A stretch of 17,808 nucleotides of DNA, from NCBI GenBank assembly GCA_946633495.1, contig CAMPAX010000023.1, positions 1-17,808 on the forward strand. The letters are read 5' to 3'. The notes beneath the pieces are model-generated. The model worked only from the letters and a program-made list of their open reading frames with translations. It was not told where the DNA came from and did not search any database. Origin of the DNA: an uncultured Lachnospiraceae bacterium (lineage in GTDB: Bacteria; Bacillota; Clostridia; Lachnospirales; Lachnospiraceae). Shown piece after piece: positions 15,088 through 17,808 of the stretch. The translations under genes and the position numbers were made by a program. Position 1 is the first letter of the stretch. Each line of letters starts with the position of its first letter.

Positions 15088-15696
15088 TTACTGGATCTTC
15101 TCAAAATCGATGGCGCCATGCTTGCAGGTCGGACAGATAAAGTCCTCCGGAAGCTCTTCACCTTCATAGATATATCCGCAGATCTTGCAGCGCCAGCCCT
15201 TCACCGCCGTCTTTTCAGGCTTCGGCTTGATGTTGGACTGATAGTAGCTGTAGGTTGCGGAAGCATCCTGATTCAGTACGCCGCCGTCCGTAACATCCGC
15301 GATGAACATGGTGTGCGTTCCGAGGTCCACCTCCTGCACCACCTTTCCGGAGATGAACGCATTGATCCCCTTTGTGATGACGAACAGCCCGTTGTTCGCC
15401 CGCACCGCATCCGGATAACCCGCGAACTTATCCACGTCACGACCGCTCTGGAAACCGAAATGCCGGAACAGATCAAAGTTTGCCTTCTCGGAAATGATGG
15501 AGATATTGAACTCTCCCGTCTCCTTGATGATATCATGCGTATAATTCGCCTTGTTCACACAGATGGAGATGCGATTCGGTGTGGTCGTCACCTGGATAGC
15601 CGTGTTGATGATACAGCCGTTATCCTTTCCATCCGCTGTCTTTGCCGTCAGGACATAGAGTCCGTAACCCAATTTGTACATTGCTTCTTTGTTCAT
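15088..15696 (-). CDS. Flavin reductase-rubredoxin fusion (high-molecular-weight rubredoxin type)
   Basis: The product has 202 residues. Residues 1 to about 155 form a flavin reductase-like FMN-binding domain (MYKLGYGLYVLTAK..., then NTAIQVTTTPNRISICVNK). Residues about 166-202 form a rubredoxin with Cys170, Cys173, Cys188 and Cys191 (CKIC...CPTC) holding one iron. This layout matches the high-molecular-weight rubredoxin (Hrb) of acetogens, an NAD(P)H-to-rubredoxin electron carrier that feeds flavodiiron proteins and other oxygen- or NO-reducing enzymes; the exact partner here is unknown and none is encoded nearby. AAGGGG lies 7 bases before the ATG at 15696; the frame runs upstream to 15807 without a better start. 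Confidence 0.88.
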   Translation of the reverse strand: MNKEAMYKLGYGLYVLTAKTADGKDNGCIINTAIQVTTTPNRISICVNKANYTHDIIKETGEFNISIISEKANFDLFRHFGFQSGRDVDKFAGYPDAVRANNGLFVITKGINAFISGKVVQEVDLGTHTMFIADVTDGGVLNQDASATYSYYQSNIKPKPEKTAVKGWRCKICGYIYEGEELPEDFICPTCKHGAIDFEKIQ

Positions 15697-15820
15697 ATTT
15701 TTTCCCCTTTCTGTTATTATCCTTCTATTACCCTTCCTGCTTACGTACTGCCCCCTCGATCTTCTCGGCAGCACGCCTGCCGGTTCGAGTTCAAATATCA
15801 TCTCCACGCCGTAAAATACT

Positions 15821-16501
15821 CTATCGCAGAATATGCTTCATCTCCCGGACCGCTGTCTTGACTCTCTTATCGAACTGCTCAAAAAAGGTCCTGCTGTCTT
15901 CCTTCTCCGATTCATATTCCACCACATAGAAAAGATCCAGCAAAAACAGCATAAAATTCCGGATCTGCTGCGGATCCTTCGCCTCCCGGACCTTTCTTCG
16001 GACCAGCCCCAGGAAATTATGCCATTTCCGGACAAAGGCCGTATGTTCCTCGATGGGCTCGATATCGATCCACTTTTGAACCTTCACCTTGCTCCGGTTC
16101 TGCTTCGTACATTCATTTACCTGCAGGAAATACTTGAAATCTCCATTTTCATAATACCGCCCCAATGGAAAAAGCCTGCAAATGGAGGGTCGGTAAGGAT
16201 GGATACTGCAGCGTCCCTCCGAATCCAGAAAACGGCAGCCATTCTCCATATTCATGTGCGGCAGCGCAAGACCGTCCAGCATGGAGATCCGGATTTCCTG
16301 ATCCACCATGTCCTCGAAGCTCCGTCCCGTTCCCCGGGAAAGCATCCAGACATCATAGGGATCCAGCGTGATGGAAGTCCCCATGTCGCTCTTGCAGCAT
16401 TTGCTGCAGCCCGCACACCCCGCACAGTCCGCCCGCACCATATCATTCAGTTCATACAGACGCCCGTCGGAGATCTCTGACAGCGTACCCTCCCGAAGCA
16501 T
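15821..16501 (-). CDS. YkgJ-family cysteine-cluster protein (putative zinc/iron chelatase)
   Basis: The product has 226 residues. The N-terminal half carries the cysteine pattern of the YkgJ/CxxCxxCC family: Cys26, 29, 32, 35 and 36 (CAGCAGCSKCC), then Cys89 and Cys98 (GCRFLDSEGRCSIHPYRPSICR), Cys108 and Cys131. The family is thought to bind a metal or Fe-S cluster; its reaction is not established. The C-terminal third is helical and charged and has no known motif. The ATG at 16501 has AAGGAAGG upstream; an ATG at 16531 lacks a site. A strong promoter lies at 16548-16576. It is the first gene of a minus-strand run that continues, with gaps of about 124 bases, into the rubredoxin gene and proC. 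Confidence 0.87.
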   Translation of the reverse strand: MLREGTLSEISDGRLYELNDMVRADCAGCAGCSKCCKSDMGTSITLDPYDVWMLSRGTGRSFEDMVDQEIRISMLDGLALPHMNMENGCRFLDSEGRCSIHPYRPSICRLFPLGRYYENGDFKYFLQVNECTKQNRSKVKVQKWIDIEPIEEHTAFVRKWHNFLGLVRRKVREAKDPQQIRNFMLFLLDLFYVVEYESEKEDSRTFFEQFDKRVKTAVREMKHILR

Positions 16502-16547
16502 AGGATCCTTCCTTTCCGTAAGACAAGGCATAGTATTTCCATATTGT

Positions 16548-16576
16548 AGTTTACTTGAAAACCCTCGGAATGTAAA
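16548..16576 (-). promoter_or_regulatory. Sigma-A promoter of the YkgJ-family gene
   Basis: On the minus strand TTTACA (16576-16571), 17 bases and TAAACT (16553-16548). The start point would be near 16541, about 40 bases before the ATG. Confidence 0.65.
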
Positions 16577-16654
16577 GTCAATGTATCACGATCCGGGATA
16601 CCTGATCGCTCCGCAACGTAATCTGCCCGCCAAATTTATATTGCTATTTTCTTT

Positions 16655-16683
16655 CTTTTATGTTAGTTTAATACTGTTATAGT
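16655..16683 (+). promoter_or_regulatory. Extended -10 promoter of the Bax inhibitor-1 family gene
   Basis: TGTTATAGT (16675-16683) is an extended -10 box. The -35 region at 16655-16660 (CTTTTA) is weak. The leader would be about 75 bases. Confidence 0.45.
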
Positions 16684-16764
16684 GGTTTTCATGGCCGCAA
16701 ATAACTGTGACCTGAACCTGAATCAAATAGTTTATGTCATATATTTAGAGAAAGGATGGTTATC

Positions 16765-17640
16765 ATGGCAGATTATTTTGATCCTAACAACAACGGATCC
16801 TACAACCAGCAGAATTCGCAGTACCCGCAGTATCCGCAGTACCAGTCGAATCCGAACGGTCAGTATGATCCCCAGCAGCAGATGTATCAGCAGCAAATGT
16901 ACCAGCAGCAGATGAACCGTGGCGCATTCGGCATGAATCAGCCGCAGTACGCACCGGGCCAGGCATACGGAGGCGCTGCCGTAACGAGCGTTAACGACGT
17001 TCTGACAAAGTCCTTCCTGTTCATGTTCCTGGCACTGCTTGTAACCGGAATCGTAGCATTATTTGTTGCAAATTCGCCTTCATTCATTCTTTCCTTCTAC
17101 GGAAACCCGACGCTCATCCTCATTGTTGTGGTGGCTGAGTTCGGTGTCGTGATCGGTGCAACCTTCGCTATGAAGAAGAACAACCTGATGCTTTCGGCAA
17201 TTCTCTTCGGCGTTTATTCAGTCCTGAACGGAATTACACTTTCCGTGATCTTCCTGGTATATGAACTGGGATCCATCACACAGGTATTCTTCATTGCAGC
17301 AGCGATCTTCGGTGCTATGGCAGTGATCGGCGCAACAACCAAGAAAGATCTGTCCAACATCGGTATGATCTGTATCGTGGGACTTTTCGGAATCATCATC
17401 GCATCTATCGTGAATATGTTCCTTAAATCCCCCGGTATGGACTATGTGATCAGCATCATCGGCGTCATCGTATTCGTCGGACTTACCGCATACGATGTAC
17501 AGAAGATCAAAAAACTGGCTGCATCCAATCCCGGATACCATCCGATGGTTCTCGGTCTGTACGGCGCTATGGAACTGTACCTCGACTTCATCAACCTGTT
17601 CCTGTACCTGCTGAGACTCCTCGGCAAAGCCAAGAACTGA
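16765..17640 (+). CDS. Bax inhibitor-1/YccA-family membrane protein with a Gln/Tyr-rich N-terminal tail
   Basis: The product has 291 residues. Residues 1-70 are a low-complexity cytoplasmic tail rich in Gln, Tyr, Asn and Pro (repeats YPQYPQY and MYQQQMYQQQM). Residues about 80-288 hold seven hydrophobic segments ending in a C-terminal membrane hairpin (GAMELYLDFINLFLYLLRLLG), the pattern of the Bax inhibitor-1 family; the conserved Asp in VGLTAYDVQKIKK is present. BsYetJ of this family is a pH-dependent calcium leak channel; the role here is inferred only. The ATG at 16765 has AAAGGA 8 bases upstream; the in-frame ATG at 16756 overlaps that site. It is a single-gene unit with its own promoter and the terminator at 17668-17724. 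Confidence 0.92.
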   Translation: MADYFDPNNNGSYNQQNSQYPQYPQYQSNPNGQYDPQQQMYQQQMYQQQMNRGAFGMNQPQYAPGQAYGGAAVTSVNDVLTKSFLFMFLALLVTGIVALFVANSPSFILSFYGNPTLILIVVVAEFGVVIGATFAMKKNNLMLSAILFGVYSVLNGITLSVIFLVYELGSITQVFFIAAAIFGAMAVIGATTKKDLSNIGMICIVGLFGIIIASIVNMFLKSPGMDYVISIIGVIVFVGLTAYDVQKIKKLAASNPGYHPMVLGLYGAMELYLDFINLFLYLLRLLGKAKN

Positions 17641-17667
17641 CGAAACCAAGGTACGATTCCCAGTTAG

Positions 17668-17724
17668 ACATACAAAAAAAGAATCGGCACGTGCTCGCAC
17701 GATGCCGATCCTTTTTTTGTATGT
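17668..17724 (+). terminator. Terminator with 22-bp stem after the Bax inhibitor-1 family gene
   Basis: Arms 17668-17689 and 17703-17724 pair with one mismatch. The centre CGTG-CTCG-CACG can extend the stem. Both arms carry seven-base A or T runs, so it may work on both strands. Its design resembles the terminator at 4126-4181. Confidence 0.8.
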
Positions 17725-17728
17725 CGTA

Positions 17729-17802
17729 GTCCTGCGAAGCAGGACCTGCCCCGATCATCGCGGTCATAAGCGCCGAAAGGCGCGACGGACGTGCAAAGCA
17801 CG
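17729..17802. repeat. Row of small hairpins after the terminator
   Basis: Three perfect hairpins with tiny loops follow each other: GTCCTGC-GAA-GCAGGAC (17729-17745), GCGCC-GAAA-GGCGC (17770-17783) and CGTGC-AAA-GCACG (17790-17802). They are separated by linkers that contain CGACGGA or CGGACGG. The cluster seems to continue past the window edge. No gene is seen in 17725-17808. Confidence 0.6.
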
Positions 17803-17808
17803 GACGGG

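Overview
The window reads as chromosome of a low-oxygen Gram-positive bacterium, most likely a Clostridia member near Lachnospiraceae. This is inferred from strong AGGAGG-type ribosome binding sites, sigma-A-like promoters, a four-subunit ferredoxin-linked 2-oxoacid oxidoreductase, a flavin reductase-rubredoxin fusion, a clostridial-type citrate synthase and a CIRCE heat-shock operator. Most genes look moderately GC-rich. The block at about 4331-6080 is clearly more AT-rich.

Layout. 1-565 (minus): start of a gene cut by the window edge, encoding a disordered, Met/Pro/Gln/Gly-repeat protein. 1044-4096 (plus): the compact operon porC-porD-porA-porB, from a good promoter at 915-943, ending in a long hairpin terminator. 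4097-4330: a cluster of short hairpins including an exact 22-base direct repeat. 4331-5991 (minus): an AT-rich two-gene cassette with a secreted streptogrisin-like serine protease and a probable lipoprotein with an Ig-like domain. 6152-6481 (plus): a second, about 91% identical copy of the last 80 codons of porB, followed by a hairpin of the same family as one lying behind the intact porB. The protease cassette therefore sits between two copies of the porB 3' end.

6493-7155 (minus): another lipoprotein. 12197 down to 7259 (minus): ftsH, citrate synthase and a SpoVK/CbbX-like AAA+ ATPase with gaps of 42 and 16 bases, apparently one operon. It is headed by a TTGTCA-17-TAACAT promoter with a nearly perfect CIRCE element at the start point, so HrcA probably ties all three genes to protein-folding stress. 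16501 down to 12419 (minus): a YkgJ-type cysteine-cluster protein, the flavin reductase-rubredoxin protein, proC and a cardiolipin synthase. A 15-base tandem repeat, readable as a tiny (NKEIL)n peptide, lies just before proC. 16765-17640 (plus): a Bax inhibitor-1 family membrane protein with a Gln/Tyr-rich tail, then a long terminator and another run of small hairpins up to the window end.

The points most worth a second look are the protease cassette between the two porB ends, the CIRCE-headed ftsH-citrate synthase-AAA operon, and the recurrent small-hairpin clusters behind terminators. I see no complete new defence or biosynthetic system, CRISPR array, transposase, integrase, rRNA or tRNA.
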